Both the position numbers and the translations under genes were made by a program. This document shows positions 25,173 through 34,649 of a stretch of 64,000 nt of DNA, piece by piece; within the stretch, counting starts at the first letter, position 1, and every line of letters starts with the position of its first letter. The notes below the pieces were generated by a model that saw nothing but the letters and a program-made list of their open reading frames with translations, had not been told where the DNA came from and searched no databases. The stretch lies in assembly GCF_032056465.1 (NCBI RefSeq), contig NZ_DAMBCL010000013.1; one strand, written 5' to 3'. Source of the stretch: Mobilicoccus sp032056465. GTDB taxonomy: Bacteria > Actinomycetota > Actinomycetes > Actinomycetales > Dermatophilaceae.

Positions 25173-27221
25173 ATGGCCACACCAGCCACGGCCGAACAGC
25201 AGCCCCGGGCCTCCGCCCGCGTCCGGGTCCAGAAGTTCGGCACCTTCCTCTCCACCATGGTCATGCCGAACATCGGCGCGTTCATCGCCTGGGGTCTCAT
25301 CACCGCCCTCTTCATCGAGAGCGGATGGCTCAACCTCGGTGGTGGCCCCCGCGCCGTCTGGGGACCCGACAGCTGGGTCGCGCACATCGGCGGCTGGGGT
25401 GACTTCGCCGACGGCGGCATGGTCGGCCCGATGATCACCTATCTCCTGCCCCTGCTCATCGGGTACACCGGCGGCAAGAACGTCTACGACATGCGCGGCG
25501 GTGTGGTCGGTGCCATCGCCACGATGGGCGTGATCGTCGGCACCGACATCCCGATGTTCATGGGCGCGATGATCATGGGCCCCCTCGGCGGGTGGTCGAT
25601 GAAGAAGCTCGACGCGCTCTGGTCGCACCGCATCCGCCCTGGGTTCGAGATGCTCGTGAACAACTTCTCGGCCGGCATCTGGGGCATGCTCCTCGCCATC
25701 GCCGGGTTCTTCGTCATGGCGCCGGTCGTCAAGGCCTTCAGCACGTTCGCCTCGAGCGTCGTCGACTTCCTCGTGCGCCACGACCTCCTCCCGCTCACGT
25801 CGATCTTCATCGAGCCGGCCAAGATCCTGTTCCTCAACAACGCGATCAACCACGGCATCCTCACCCCCATCGGCACCAACCAGGCCGTGGAGACCGGCAA
25901 GTCGATCCTCTTCCTCCTCGAGGCCAACCCGGGGCCCGGCCTCGGCGTGCTCCTCGCGTTCATGTTCTTCGGCAAGGGCATGGCCCGCGGTTCCGCCCCC
26001 GGCGCGGCGATCATCCACTTCCTCGGCGGCATCCACGAGATCTACTTCCCGTACGTCCTCATGAAGCCCAAGCTCCTCGCGGCGGTCATCCTCGGCGGCA
26101 TGTCGGGCGTCTTCGTCGAGGTCCTCTTCGGCGCGGGCCTCCGAGCCCCGGCGGCGCCCGGGTCGATCATCGCGATCTACCTGCAGACCGCGTCCGACAG
26201 CTACCTCGGCGTCACGCTCGGTGTCCTCACCGCCGCGGCCGTGAGCTTCGCGGTCTCCGCGGTGCTCCTGCGGACCGATCGGGCGGACGACGACGGCGAC
26301 CTCACCGCCGCCACCGCGCAGATGGAGGCGAACAAGGGCACGAAGTCCTCGGTCGCCGGGGCGCTCGCCGGCGGCGCCGCCGGGACCTCGCTCGAGGGCG
26401 CGCACTCCGGGCCGATCCACGACATCGTCTTCGCCTGCGATGCGGGGATGGGTTCCTCGGCGATGGGCGCGTCGGTGCTGCGCAGGAAGATCCGACAGGC
26501 CGGGTACACCGACGTCACCGTCGTCAACAAGGCGATCTCCAGCCTCACCGACACCGTCGACCTCGTCGTCAGCCACGAGGACCTCACCCCCCGCGCCGCC
26601 GAGCGCACGAGGTCGGCGCTCCACGTCTCGGTCAGCGACTTCATGAGCAGTCCGCGCTACGACGAGATCGTCGACCTCCTCGGACGCACCAACCGCGGTG
26701 AGGGCACGACCCCGTCGACGACACCGGTGCCGGCCGCCGCGGCGGCGGACACCCCGGCGGCGGACACCCCGGCCGGGACCGACCCGAGCTCGTCGCCCCT
26801 CCCCCTGTCCGGCATCCGCCTCGGCGGATCCGCCACCACCCGGGACGCCGCGATCGACGAGGCCGGAGGGCTGCTCGTCGACCAGGGTGCGGTGACGCAG
26901 CCGTACGTCGACTCCATGCACGAGCGGGAGGCCTCGGTCTCGACCGCCATGGGCAACCTGCTCGCGATCCCCCACGGCACCAACGAGGCCAAGGGCTCCA
27001 TCCACCGCACCGGGTTGAGCTTCGTGCGCTACGACCGCGAGATCGACTGGGACGGCAAGCCCGTGCGCTACGTCGTCGGCATCGCCGGGGTCGGCGACGA
27101 CCACCTCGCGATCCTCGCCCAACTCGCCCAGGTCTTCCTCGACGAGGACAAGCTCGCGACGATGGACCGCGCGACCTCCCCCGAGGAGATCCGCGACCTT
27201 CTCGCCGGCATCACCCTCTGA
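25173..27221 (+). CDS. mtlA: PTS mannitol-type transporter, fused EIICBA
   Basis: 682-residue phosphotransferase permease that imports and phosphorylates mannitol (or a similar hexitol). EIIC membrane domain (about 20-370) with NINHGILTPIGTNQ-type substrate loop and GGIHEIYFPYVLMKP; EIIB (about 415-510) with phospho-Cys422 in FACDAGMGSSAMG; Ala/Pro/Thr linker; EIIA (about 540-682) with phospho-His601 in LAIPHGT. All three domains are fused in C-B-A order. SD AGGAG 8 bases before ATG 25173. It lies alone, driven by the promoter at 25095-25123, and is followed by a strong terminator; no mtlD or mtlR neighbours, but a divergent MDR dehydrogenase. Confidence 0.92.
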   Translation: MATPATAEQQPRASARVRVQKFGTFLSTMVMPNIGAFIAWGLITALFIESGWLNLGGGPRAVWGPDSWVAHIGGWGDFADGGMVGPMITYLLPLLIGYTGGKNVYDMRGGVVGAIATMGVIVGTDIPMFMGAMIMGPLGGWSMKKLDALWSHRIRPGFEMLVNNFSAGIWGMLLAIAGFFVMAPVVKAFSTFASSVVDFLVRHDLLPLTSIFIEPAKILFLNNAINHGILTPIGTNQAVETGKSILFLLEANPGPGLGVLLAFMFFGKGMARGSAPGAAIIHFLGGIHEIYFPYVLMKPKLLAAVILGGMSGVFVEVLFGAGLRAPAAPGSIIAIYLQTASDSYLGVTLGVLTAAAVSFAVSAVLLRTDRADDDGDLTAATAQMEANKGTKSSVAGALAGGAAGTSLEGAHSGPIHDIVFACDAGMGSSAMGASVLRRKIRQAGYTDVTVVNKAISSLTDTVDLVVSHEDLTPRAAERTRSALHVSVSDFMSSPRYDEIVDLLGRTNRGEGTTPSTTPVPAAAAADTPAADTPAGTDPSSSPLPLSGIRLGGSATTRDAAIDEAGGLLVDQGAVTQPYVDSMHEREASVSTAMGNLLAIPHGTNEAKGSIHRTGLSFVRYDREIDWDGKPVRYVVGIAGVGDDHLAILAQLAQVFLDEDKLATMDRATSPEEIRDLLAGITL

Positions 27222-27229
27222 GCCCCACT

Positions 27230-27275
27230 CACACGAGCGCCCGGTCACCGCGATGGTGACCGGGCGTTTCGTGTG
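27230..27275. terminator. Strong bidirectional terminator between mtlA and clpX
   Basis: 12-bp perfect stem (27238-27249 / 27255-27266), 5-base loop, followed on + by TTT; an outer CACACGA / TCGTGTG stem (27230-27236 / 27269-27275) extends it. It sits between convergent stops and can serve both mtlA and clpX. Confidence 0.85.
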
Positions 27276-27298
27276 CCCCCGGGGTGGGAGGGCAGAGG

Positions 27299-28585
<1,287 letters not shown>

Positions 28586-28785
28586 GTGTCCTCCCTCGTC
28601 GTCGCCGTTCGTCTTGCCGGGTGGTCGGGGCGACCCCCGCCACCAGGTAGGAGACGGTACCGCCCCCGCACCGCTCCCGACTCCATTGAACCGCGGTGTC
28701 GAGGCCGCGCGCGCCCCTGTCCGCTGAGGGCGGACATGCCGGCCCCTCCCCCATCGACCACCCCGGGCCGGCTTGCAGGAGGAGG

Positions 28786-28830
28786 GCACGACGAAGGCCC
28801 ACTGCGCGTTGCCGTGGGCCTTCGTCGTGC
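28786..28830 (-). terminator. Terminator after clpP2
   Basis: A 17-bp perfect stem (28786-28802 / 28814-28830) with an 11-base loop, just downstream of clpP2 in its direction of transcription. It disconnects the clpP1-clpP2 transcript from clpX. Confidence 0.85.
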
Positions 28831-28881
28831 GGTGTGCGGACCGTGGGTGAACGGGACGATCCCGTGCGCGGCCGTGGTGCG

Positions 28882-29541
28882 TCAGCTCTGGCGCGAGGCC
28901 TTACGGCTGACGAGGACCTCGTCGATGAGGCCGTACTCCTTGGCCTCGGCGGCGGAGAGGAACTTGTCGCGTTCGATGTCCTCGTTGACCTGCTGCGGTG
29001 TGCGGCCGGAGTGCCCGCCGAGGGTCTCCTCGAGCCAGGTGCGCATGCGGAAGACCTCGTTGGCCTGGATCTCGATGTCACTGGCCTGGCCGTAGTCGCT
29101 GCCGCCGAGCGCCGGCTGGTGGATGAGCACCCGGCTGTTCGGCAGGGCGTACCGCTTGCCGGGGGCGCCCGCGGCGAGCAGCACCGCCGCGGCCGAGGCC
29201 GCCTGCCCGATGACGAACGTCTGCACGTCCGGGCGGATGAACTGCATCGTGTCGTAGATGGCGGTCATCGCCGTGAACGAGCCACCGGGGCTGTTGATGT
29301 ACATGACGATGTCACGGTCGGGGTCCTGGCTCTCCAGGACGATCAGCTGGGCGATGATGTCGTCCGCCGAGGCGTCGTCGACCTGGGCGCCGAGGAAGAT
29401 GATGCGGTCCTCGAACATCTTGGTGTACGGGTCGGTGCGCTTCATGCCGTAGGAGGTGCGCTCCTCGAACTGCGGCAGGATGTAGCGACTCGTGGGGGTG
29501 GCGACACGGCGGTCGGCGAGGCGGGGGTCGATGATGTCCAT
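28882..29541 (-). CDS. clpP: ATP-dependent Clp protease proteolytic subunit ClpP2
   Basis: Serine peptidase S14, 219 residues. Catalytic Ser116 (IGQAASAAAVLL) and His141 (VLIHQP); the Asp follows around 190 in DIERDKFLSAAEA. The N-terminal propeptide-like extension (about 1-30, ending SRYILPQFEERTS) is typical of actinobacterial ClpP2. Start ATG 29541 has GGAG 7 bases upstream. It follows clpP1 by 25 bases and forms the mixed ClpP1P2 tetradecamer known from actinobacteria. Confidence 0.95.
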   Translation of the reverse strand: MDIIDPRLADRRVATPTSRYILPQFEERTSYGMKRTDPYTKMFEDRIIFLGAQVDDASADDIIAQLIVLESQDPDRDIVMYINSPGGSFTAMTAIYDTMQFIRPDVQTFVIGQAASAAAVLLAAGAPGKRYALPNSRVLIHQPALGGSDYGQASDIEIQANEVFRMRTWLEETLGGHSGRTPQQVNEDIERDKFLSAAEAKEYGLIDEVLVSRKASRQS

Positions 29542-29566
29542 GCGATGCTCCAAAGGTCTCGTGTGC

Positions 29567-30187
29567 TCAGGCCTGCGTGCCACCGGCACCGGGGGTGTCG
29601 CTCGCGCGCTCGAAGACGTGGTCGACGAACCCGTACTCCTTGGCCTCCTGAGCGCTGAACCAGCGGTCGCGGTCGGAGTCCTTGGTGATCTGTTCGACGC
29701 TCTGACCGGTGTGCTCGGCGATGAGCTCGGCCATCTGCCGCTTGATGAAGAGCATCTGCTCGGCCTGGATCTTGATGTCCGTCGCGGTTCCACCGATGCC
29801 ACCGAGAGGCTGGTGCATGAGGATCCGGCTGTGCGGGGTGGCGTACCGCTTGCCGCGGGTGCCGGCGGTGAGCAGGAACTGGCCCATGCTCGCGGCCATG
29901 CCCATCGCGACCGTGCACACGTCGTTGGGAACCCAGTTCATCGTGTCGTAGATGGCCATGCCGGCCGAGATCGACCCACCGGGTGAGTTGATGTACAGCC
30001 AGATGTCGCGCTCGGGGTCCTCCGCGGACAACAGGAGGAGCTGCGCGCAGATGGCGTTCGCGTTGTCGTCACGCACATCCGAACCGAGGAAGATGATGCG
30101 CTCCTTGAGGAGCCGGTTGTAGATGTGGTCGTCGAGCCCGCCCTTGGGGCCCTGTTCGGCGGCGACGATCTCGCTGCTGTGGCTCAC
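29567..30187 (-). CDS. clpP: ATP-dependent Clp protease proteolytic subunit ClpP1
   Basis: Serine peptidase S14, 206 residues. Catalytic Ser100 (MGMAASMGQFLL) and His125 (ILMHQP); Asp in the DSDRDRWFSAQEA segment. Starts at GTG 30187 with GGGAG 7 bases upstream; the much longer open frame upstream is not conserved. First gene of the clpP1-clpP2 pair; the 220-base upstream region holds the tig terminator and a ClgR-like palindrome (30315-30332). Confidence 0.95.
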   Translation of the reverse strand: MSHSSEIVAAEQGPKGGLDDHIYNRLLKERIIFLGSDVRDDNANAICAQLLLLSAEDPERDIWLYINSPGGSISAGMAIYDTMNWVPNDVCTVAMGMAASMGQFLLTAGTRGKRYATPHSRILMHQPLGGIGGTATDIKIQAEQMLFIKRQMAELIAEHTGQSVEQITKDSDRDRWFSAQEAKEYGFVDHVFERASDTPGAGGTQA

Positions 30188-30314
30188 GCTGATACTCCCT
30201 TGGTCGTGAATCTCACGCGTGGCGGGCGGACCCGGTTCGGATCCCGTGACCTGCCACGTCTTCTCACCCGAGGCTAACGTTCGATGCCCCCGGCCTCTTC
30301 CCGGCCACCATGCA

Positions 30315-30332
30315 TGTTCGCCCTCGGCGGAC
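30315..30332 (-). promoter_or_regulatory. ClgR-like palindrome upstream of clpP1
   Basis: TGTTCGCCCTCGGCGGAC: inverted CGCC...GGCG core matching, as I recall it, the actinobacterial ClgR consensus WNNWCGCYNANRGCGWWS except for two positions. Located about 130 bases upstream of clpP1, where ClgR activation of clpP1P2 is known in Corynebacterium and Streptomyces. No ClgR gene is in the window. Confidence 0.45.
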
Positions 30333-30367
30333 GGCCCTCCGCCCCGGGAGGTCCGTGCGGACGCCGA

Positions 30368-30396
30368 CGGCGCCGCCCCCGCGGGGAACGGCGCCG
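30368..30396 (-). terminator. Terminator after tig
   Basis: Inverted repeat GGCGCCG (30369-30375) / CGGCGCC (30389-30395) enclosing a GC-rich loop with a further CCCCGCGGGG hairpin, 12 bases after the tig stop. Confidence 0.6.
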
Positions 30397-30407
30397 CCTG
30401 CTGCGAC

Positions 30408-31817
30408 TCACCGGTCGGACGTCTCGGCGTCCTCGGTCGTCTCCTCGTCGGTCGCGGCCTCGTCCGTCGTGTCGGTCGCGGCCTCGTCGGCGTCGACCTC
30501 CCCGTCGGCGTCGGCGAGGTCCTCGTCGTCCTCGCCCGTCTCCACGTCGATGGTGGCGGACAGGTCGACGACCTCACCGTCGGTGTCGGTGACCGTGGCC
30601 TCCTCCATGACGGCGGCGAGGGCCTTGCGGCGGGCGACCTCGGCCGCCATCGCGCCGGCCTGCTGCTGGCTGTCCATGGCCTGCGCGAGCTGGGCCGGGT
30701 CCATGCCGTACTGCTGCGCGGTCATGATGAGGTACTCGATGAGCTCCTGCTGGCTGACCGTGACCTCGGTCTTCTCGGCGATGGCGTCGAGGAGCAGCTG
30801 GGTGCGCAGGGCCTTGACGGTGTTCTCGCGGACCTCGGTGCGGTGCTCCTCGTCCTCGGTCTCGTGGCTGCCGTCGGCGAAGTGGGCCTCGACCTCGGCC
30901 TCGACGACGGAGTCGGGGACCGGGATCTCGAGGGTCTCGAGGAGGTGCTCGAGGATCTTGTCGCGGGCCTCGATGCCCTGACCGAACTGCGCGGCCTGCT
31001 CGGCCTGCGTGCGCAGATCGGCCTTGAGCTCCTCGAGCGTGTCGAACTCCGAGGCCATCTGTGCGAAGTCGTCGTCGAGCTCGGGCAGCTCGCGTTCCTT
31101 GCAGGAGCGCAGGGTGACGGTGATCTGTGCGGGCTCGCCCTCGTGCTCGCCACCGGCGAGCGGGGCGGTGAAGGACTTCTCCTCGTCGACGGCCATGCCG
31201 ACGAGCGCCTCGTCGAGGCCCTCGATCATCGTGCGCGAGCCGATCTCGTAGGAGACGCCCTCGACGTTGTCGATCTCCTCGCCGTCGATCTCACCGCGGA
31301 GGTCCATCGTGATGAAGTCTCCGTCGGCCGCCGGGCGGTCGACGCCGATGAGCGTGCCGAAGCGGGCGCGGAGCTCCTCGACGCGGCTGTCGAGCTGCTC
31401 GTTGACGGCGTCCTCGCCGACGGGGTCGACCTGGACCTCGATCGTGGAGAACTCGGGAAGGTCGATGGTGGGCCGCACGTCGAGCTCGGCGGTGAAGACG
31501 AGCTGGTCGCCCGCGTCCATCGGCACCTCGGTGAGGTCGACCTCGGGCTGCCCCATGGGGCGCAGGTCGTTCTCCTCGACGGCGTCGCCGTAGTACTTGG
31601 GCAGGGCGTCGTTGACGGCCTCCTGCATGACGGCGCCCTTGCCGACGCGCTGCTCGATGATGCGGGCGGGCACCTTGCCGGGACGGAAACCCGGGATGGA
31701 GATCTGGGATCCGATGGCCTTGTACGCCGCGTCCACACTCGGCTTGAGCTCCTCGTACGGGACCTCGACGGTCATCTTGACCCGGGTCGGCGACAGGGTC
31801 TCGACGGAACTCTTCAC
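30408..31817 (-). CDS. tig: Trigger factor
   Basis: Ribosome-associated chaperone and prolyl isomerase, 469 residues. N-terminal ribosome-binding loop GFRPGKVPARIIEQ (about 44-57), FKBP-type PPIase domain (about 160-245), helical C-terminal chaperone arms, then a strongly acidic tail of Asp/Glu/Ala/Thr repeats (about 425-469) typical of actinobacterial Tig. Start GTG 31817 gives the canonical KSSVETLSPTRVKM; GGAG lies 9 bases upstream. Directly upstream (same strand) is tRNA-Pro; downstream clpP1-clpP2 are separated by a terminator. Confidence 0.95.
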   Translation of the reverse strand: MKSSVETLSPTRVKMTVEVPYEELKPSVDAAYKAIGSQISIPGFRPGKVPARIIEQRVGKGAVMQEAVNDALPKYYGDAVEENDLRPMGQPEVDLTEVPMDAGDQLVFTAELDVRPTIDLPEFSTIEVQVDPVGEDAVNEQLDSRVEELRARFGTLIGVDRPAADGDFITMDLRGEIDGEEIDNVEGVSYEIGSRTMIEGLDEALVGMAVDEEKSFTAPLAGGEHEGEPAQITVTLRSCKERELPELDDDFAQMASEFDTLEELKADLRTQAEQAAQFGQGIEARDKILEHLLETLEIPVPDSVVEAEVEAHFADGSHETEDEEHRTEVRENTVKALRTQLLLDAIAEKTEVTVSQQELIEYLIMTAQQYGMDPAQLAQAMDSQQQAGAMAAEVARRKALAAVMEEATVTDTDGEVVDLSATIDVETGEDDEDLADADGEVDADEAATDTTDEAATDEETTEDAETSDR

Positions 31818-32019
31818 TGCGGGCACTCCAGCATCGATCGGTGACGGATGGGCGCGGCGAGCGGCGGCGATGGCCGCCCTTCTCACCGGGACCGTTCGCG
31901 GGCGGCGTAGCTCACGCCCACGCGAGGGTCGGTTCATGCTACCGGGTCGCCCACCACCTCTGTCGAACGGGCGAGGACCTCCCCTGCCCGTGGCCGGTGT
32001 GCGTGCGACATCATCTGCG

Positions 32020-32093
32020 TCGGGCTGACAGGATTCGAACCTGCGACATCGTGCTCCCAAAGCACGCGCGCTACCAAGCTGCGCCACAGCCCG
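32020..32093 (-). tRNA. tRNA-Pro (UGG)
   Basis: 74-base cloverleaf on the minus strand: acceptor CGGGCTG / CAGCCCG with discriminator A, D-arm GCGCAGCTTGGTAGCGC, anticodon arm CGTGC-TTTGGGA-GCACG (anticodon TGG) and T-arm GCAGG-TTCGAAT-CCTGT. CCA is not encoded. Confidence 0.95.
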
Positions 32094-32215
32094 TGACCCG
32101 ACCAGGGTACCGGGCGACCGGAGTTCCCCGGCCCCGTCCTCGCCGCGTCGCCGCGGCCCCGGCGCCTCCCGTATCGACGACGCCGGCGGGATTCGGGCAC
32201 GGCCTCGTGACCGGG

Positions 32216-32221
32216 TATGCT
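32216..32221 (+). promoter_or_regulatory. Possible -10 box of tRNA-Gly
   Basis: TATGCT, an AT-rich hexamer 30 bases upstream of the tRNA-Gly 5' end; no clear -35 at the expected distance. Confidence 0.3.
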
Positions 32222-32251
32222 GCCGTGTGCGTCGCGCCGAGCGCGCCGTGT

Positions 32252-32325
32252 GCGGGTGTAGCTCAATGGTAGAGCCTCAGTCTTCCAAACTGATTACGCG
32301 AGTTCGATTCTCGTCACCCGCTCCA
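32252..32325 (+). tRNA. tRNA-Gly (UCC), CCA encoded
   Basis: Acceptor GCGGGTG / CACCCGC, D-arm GCTCAATGGTAGAGC, anticodon arm with loop CTTCCAA (anticodon TCC), T-arm GCGAG-TTCGATT-CTCGT, discriminator T and a genomically encoded CCA (32323-32325). Divergent from tRNA-Pro. Confidence 0.95.
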
Positions 32326-32330
32326 TGCAG

Positions 32331-32366
32331 GGAAGGGCCCGCCGGAGATCTCCGGCGGGCCCTTCC
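32331..32366 (+). terminator. Perfect 36-base palindromic terminator after tRNA-Gly
   Basis: 16-bp arms (32331-32346 / 32351-32366) around GATC; every base pairs. It begins 5 bases after the CCA end and lies between tRNA-Gly (+) and the convergent DUF3618 gene, so it can stop transcription from both sides. Confidence 0.9.
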
Positions 32367-32399
32367 GCGCATGTCCGCACGCCTGGCGTCGCCGAGGGG

Positions 32400-33107
32400 T
32401 CAGGCGTTGTCGTGCGCGTTCTTGACGTCCTTGCCGGCCTCAACCCCGGACTGTTTGACGTCCTGGGCCGCGGAGCGGCTCTCCTCGCGGACCTCGGCGG
32501 CGGCCTGCTGTCCCTGGTCCTTGACGTCGGCCGCCACGTCGGCGCCCTCGCTCTTCACGCGGTCGAGGGACTCGGTCGCGCTCTCCTTGACGTCCGCGAA
32601 GGCGGCCTGTGCCGGTTCGCGCAACTGCTCGCCGGTCTCCTTCGCCCACTGCTGAGCGTTCTCGACGAGCGGACGCGCCTGTTCCTTGAGGGCGGCGGCG
32701 GCCTCCTGCTCCTTGCGGGACGCGGGGATGAGCGAGCCGATCAGCCAACCCGCACCGAGGGCGACGAGACCCGCGGCCAAGGGGTTGCCCTGCGCCTTGC
32801 GACGGGTGCCACGGCGGACGTCGACCATCTGCTGACGGGCACCGTCACGGAGGTCGTCCGCCTGGTCGCGCATGCGGTCACCCACGGAGGGACCGTCGCC
32901 GCCGCGGTCGGACACGTCGTCCGCCGCGCCCATGACGGCCTCCTTGACGGAGGTGAACCGGTCGGAGACGGCCTCCCCGATCTTCTCGGTCTGGCGGCGG
33001 GCCACGTTGCCGGGCTTCACCTGCTCACCCAGAGCGTCGACGTTGCGGGAGAGGTCTTTTCGGGTGCGGTCGATCTCGGCGCGGATCTGGTCCGGGTCGT
33101 TGCTCAT
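32400..33107 (-). CDS. DUF3618 domain protein with helical repeat tail
   Basis: 235 residues. N-terminal DUF3618 motif DPDQIRAEIDRTRKDLSRNVDALGEQVKP, then an apolipoprotein-like amphipathic region, one short hydrophobic segment (about 110-127, NPLAAGLVALGAGWLIGSLIP) and a tail of 11-residue-type Ala/Lys/Glu helical repeats (DVKESATESLDRVKSEGADVAADVK...). Function unknown; the family is common in actinobacteria next to holin-like proteins. Third gene of a tightly overlapping operon; its ATG overlaps the preceding stop by 4 bases, and the operon's stress-type promoter is at 34476-34500. Confidence 0.8.
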   Translation of the reverse strand: MSNDPDQIRAEIDRTRKDLSRNVDALGEQVKPGNVARRQTEKIGEAVSDRFTSVKEAVMGAADDVSDRGGDGPSVGDRMRDQADDLRDGARQQMVDVRRGTRRKAQGNPLAAGLVALGAGWLIGSLIPASRKEQEAAAALKEQARPLVENAQQWAKETGEQLREPAQAAFADVKESATESLDRVKSEGADVAADVKDQGQQAAAEVREESRSAAQDVKQSGVEAGKDVKNAHDNA

Positions 33108-33610
33108 CGGGTCTCGTTTCCCTTCATGGCGTCGGGAATGCGCTTGGCCGTGTCGACCGTCTGGGGCATCCCGAGGTTCTGGACGTTCTTCTTGCCCATC
33201 TGGGCGAGGACAGCGGCGACGACGGCCCAGACGAGGCCGACGATGAGGGCACCCCAGCCCAGGTCGATGTCGAAGAGCTCACCGAGGCCCCAGGCGAGGG
33301 CGAGGGAGACGAAGATCAGCGCGAGATGCCCGGCCACGCCGGCGCCGCCGAACATCCCGACGCCCTTGCCGGCCTGCTTGCCGGACTGCATCGCCTCGGC
33401 CTTCGCGAGGGCGATCTCCTGACGCATGAGCGTGGAGATGTCCTCGGTGATGGCCGAGAGCCGATCGCCCAGGCTGAGGTCGTCCACGGGCGTCGTGGCG
33501 GAGGTCGCGTGGTGCGTGGAGGCCCTGGCGGCGCCGGCCGGGGTGGATCCGCCGGTCGAGGCGCGGTTCTCGGCGAAGCCGTCGGAGGGATCCGAAGCGG
33601 ACGTGCTCAT
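33104..33610 (-). CDS. Actinobacterial holin-X-like (DUF1469-type) membrane protein
   Basis: 168 residues. After a Ser/Thr/Ala-rich leader (about 1-40) comes LGDRLSAITEDISTLMRQEIALAKAEA, the signature of the phage-holin-3-like Actinobacteria superfamily, and two adjacent transmembrane hairpin helices (about 90-112 and 115-140). Despite the name these proteins are chromosomal and not lytic; they probably shape or tether the membrane. ATGA overlaps on both sides (33607-33610 and 33104-33107) couple it to its neighbours. Confidence 0.8.
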   Translation of the reverse strand: MSTSASDPSDGFAENRASTGGSTPAGAARASTHHATSATTPVDDLSLGDRLSAITEDISTLMRQEIALAKAEAMQSGKQAGKGVGMFGGAGVAGHLALIFVSLALAWGLGELFDIDLGWGALIVGLVWAVVAAVLAQMGKKNVQNLGMPQTVDTAKRIPDAMKGNETR

Positions 33611-34422
33611 CGGCGCGGACCCTCGGTGTCGGTGACCGGCGGCTGGATCGAGGTCGTGGCGTCGTCGCCGATGTAGGCGGGCTGGGCCTGGGTGGTCTGG
33701 CCGTAGGCGGGCTGCGAGGCGTCGTAGCCGGACTCGTGCGGGGAGCCGTAGGCCGGGACGACGGGGGACGCCGGTGCGCGTGTGCCCTGGACGTGGCGAT
33801 CGTCGGCGACGCGACGGTCGGGGGTGTCGTCGCGGGCGTCGTCGGCGATGCCCCGCGTGAGACGGCCGGCCACGAGCCCGGTGAGGGCCGCGGCGGCGAG
33901 GAACGTCCCGGGACGACGGCGGGCGAACCGCTTGACCTCGTCGAGCACCTCGTTCGGGCCGCGGTTCTCGAGCCAGCTCCCGACACCCTGCAGCCGGGTC
34001 GCCGCCTGCTGGGCGAGGTCGGCGGCGAGACCGTCGGCGGGCTCGTCGCCGAAGCGGGCGCGACCGAGGCCGGAACCGAGCGAACCCAGGACCGCGGCGA
34101 GTTCCTGCTGGCGACCGCCGACCTGAGTGGTGACGTCGTCGCGCACCTGCGCGACCAACGACTGGACGTGCCGGCCCGCCTCGCCGGCGACCGCGCGGGC
34201 CTCGTCCTTGGCGGTCTCCGCCACCTGGGCGGCGCCCTCCTTGGCGTTGTCGGCGACCTCCCCGGCGTTCGCCTTGGCCGTGGCGGTCACGTCACCGGCG
34301 CGCTGCCTGGCCTCGTCCGCGACCTGGGAGGCGTTCTCCTTGGCGGCCTCTCCGCTGCCGCGGCTCTCCTCGGCGGACGGCGTGCCCGCCGCTCTCTGGA
34401 TCGGTTCATGGGGTGAAGACAT
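33607..34422 (-). CDS. Ala/Lys/Glu helical-repeat membrane-associated protein
   Basis: 271 residues. The N-terminal half is made of heptad/11-mer repeats (EAAKENASQVADEARQRAGD, TAKANAGEVADNAKEGA, QVAETAKDEARAV), LEA/apolipoprotein-like amphipathic helices. The middle contains FARRRPGTFLAAAALTGLVAGRLTRG, a hydrophobic helix flanked by Arg as in DUF3618-operon proteins. The tail is Pro/Gln/Tyr-rich and disordered. Start ATG 34422 (weak GAGAGGG 9 bases upstream). First gene of the operon, 22 bases after a perfect palindrome and about 45 bases after a SigF-type promoter. Function unknown; desiccation or envelope stress is a guess from LEA-like repeats. Confidence 0.7.
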   Translation of the reverse strand: MSSPHEPIQRAAGTPSAEESRGSGEAAKENASQVADEARQRAGDVTATAKANAGEVADNAKEGAAQVAETAKDEARAVAGEAGRHVQSLVAQVRDDVTTQVGGRQQELAAVLGSLGSGLGRARFGDEPADGLAADLAQQAATRLQGVGSWLENRGPNEVLDEVKRFARRRPGTFLAAAALTGLVAGRLTRGIADDARDDTPDRRVADDRHVQGTRAPASPVVPAYGSPHESGYDASQPAYGQTTQAQPAYIGDDATTSIQPPVTDTEGPRR

Positions 34423-34443
34423 CTCGTGGCCCTCTCGTCGGGA

Positions 34444-34462
34444 TTCGACCCGTCGGGTCGAA
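34444..34462 (-). promoter_or_regulatory. Perfect palindrome in the leader of the stress operon
   Basis: TTCGACCCG (34444-34452), T, CGGGTCGAA (34454-34462): nine-base arms around a single base, between the predicted transcription start and the first start codon. Could be an operator or an mRNA hairpin. Confidence 0.5.
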
Positions 34463-34475
34463 GCGTTGCTCTCCA

Positions 34476-34500
34476 GTACCCCCGGGGGCACGGCCGAAAC
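34476..34500 (-). promoter_or_regulatory. SigF/SigB-type promoter of the DUF3618 operon
   Basis: On the minus strand, GTTT (34500-34497), exactly 15 bases, then GGGTAC (34481-34476), matching the general-stress consensus GTTT-N15-17-GGGTA(T/C) known for mycobacterial SigF and Streptomyces SigB. Predicted start about 45 bases before ATG 34422. A SpoIIE-type phosphatase of the kind that controls such sigma factors lies immediately upstream. Confidence 0.6.
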
Positions 34501-34649
34501 ACCCGGGACGAGATGAGCGTCACGGCGTGAGCGGGGTGCCCCGCCTCGAGATCCCGGCGACCGGAGGCCGGACGGCGGTTCGGCCCGGGGGCAGGTGATG
34601 ACGGCGCTGGTGAGGCGACCACCCGTGCGACCGGGCGCGCCGAGGTGGC

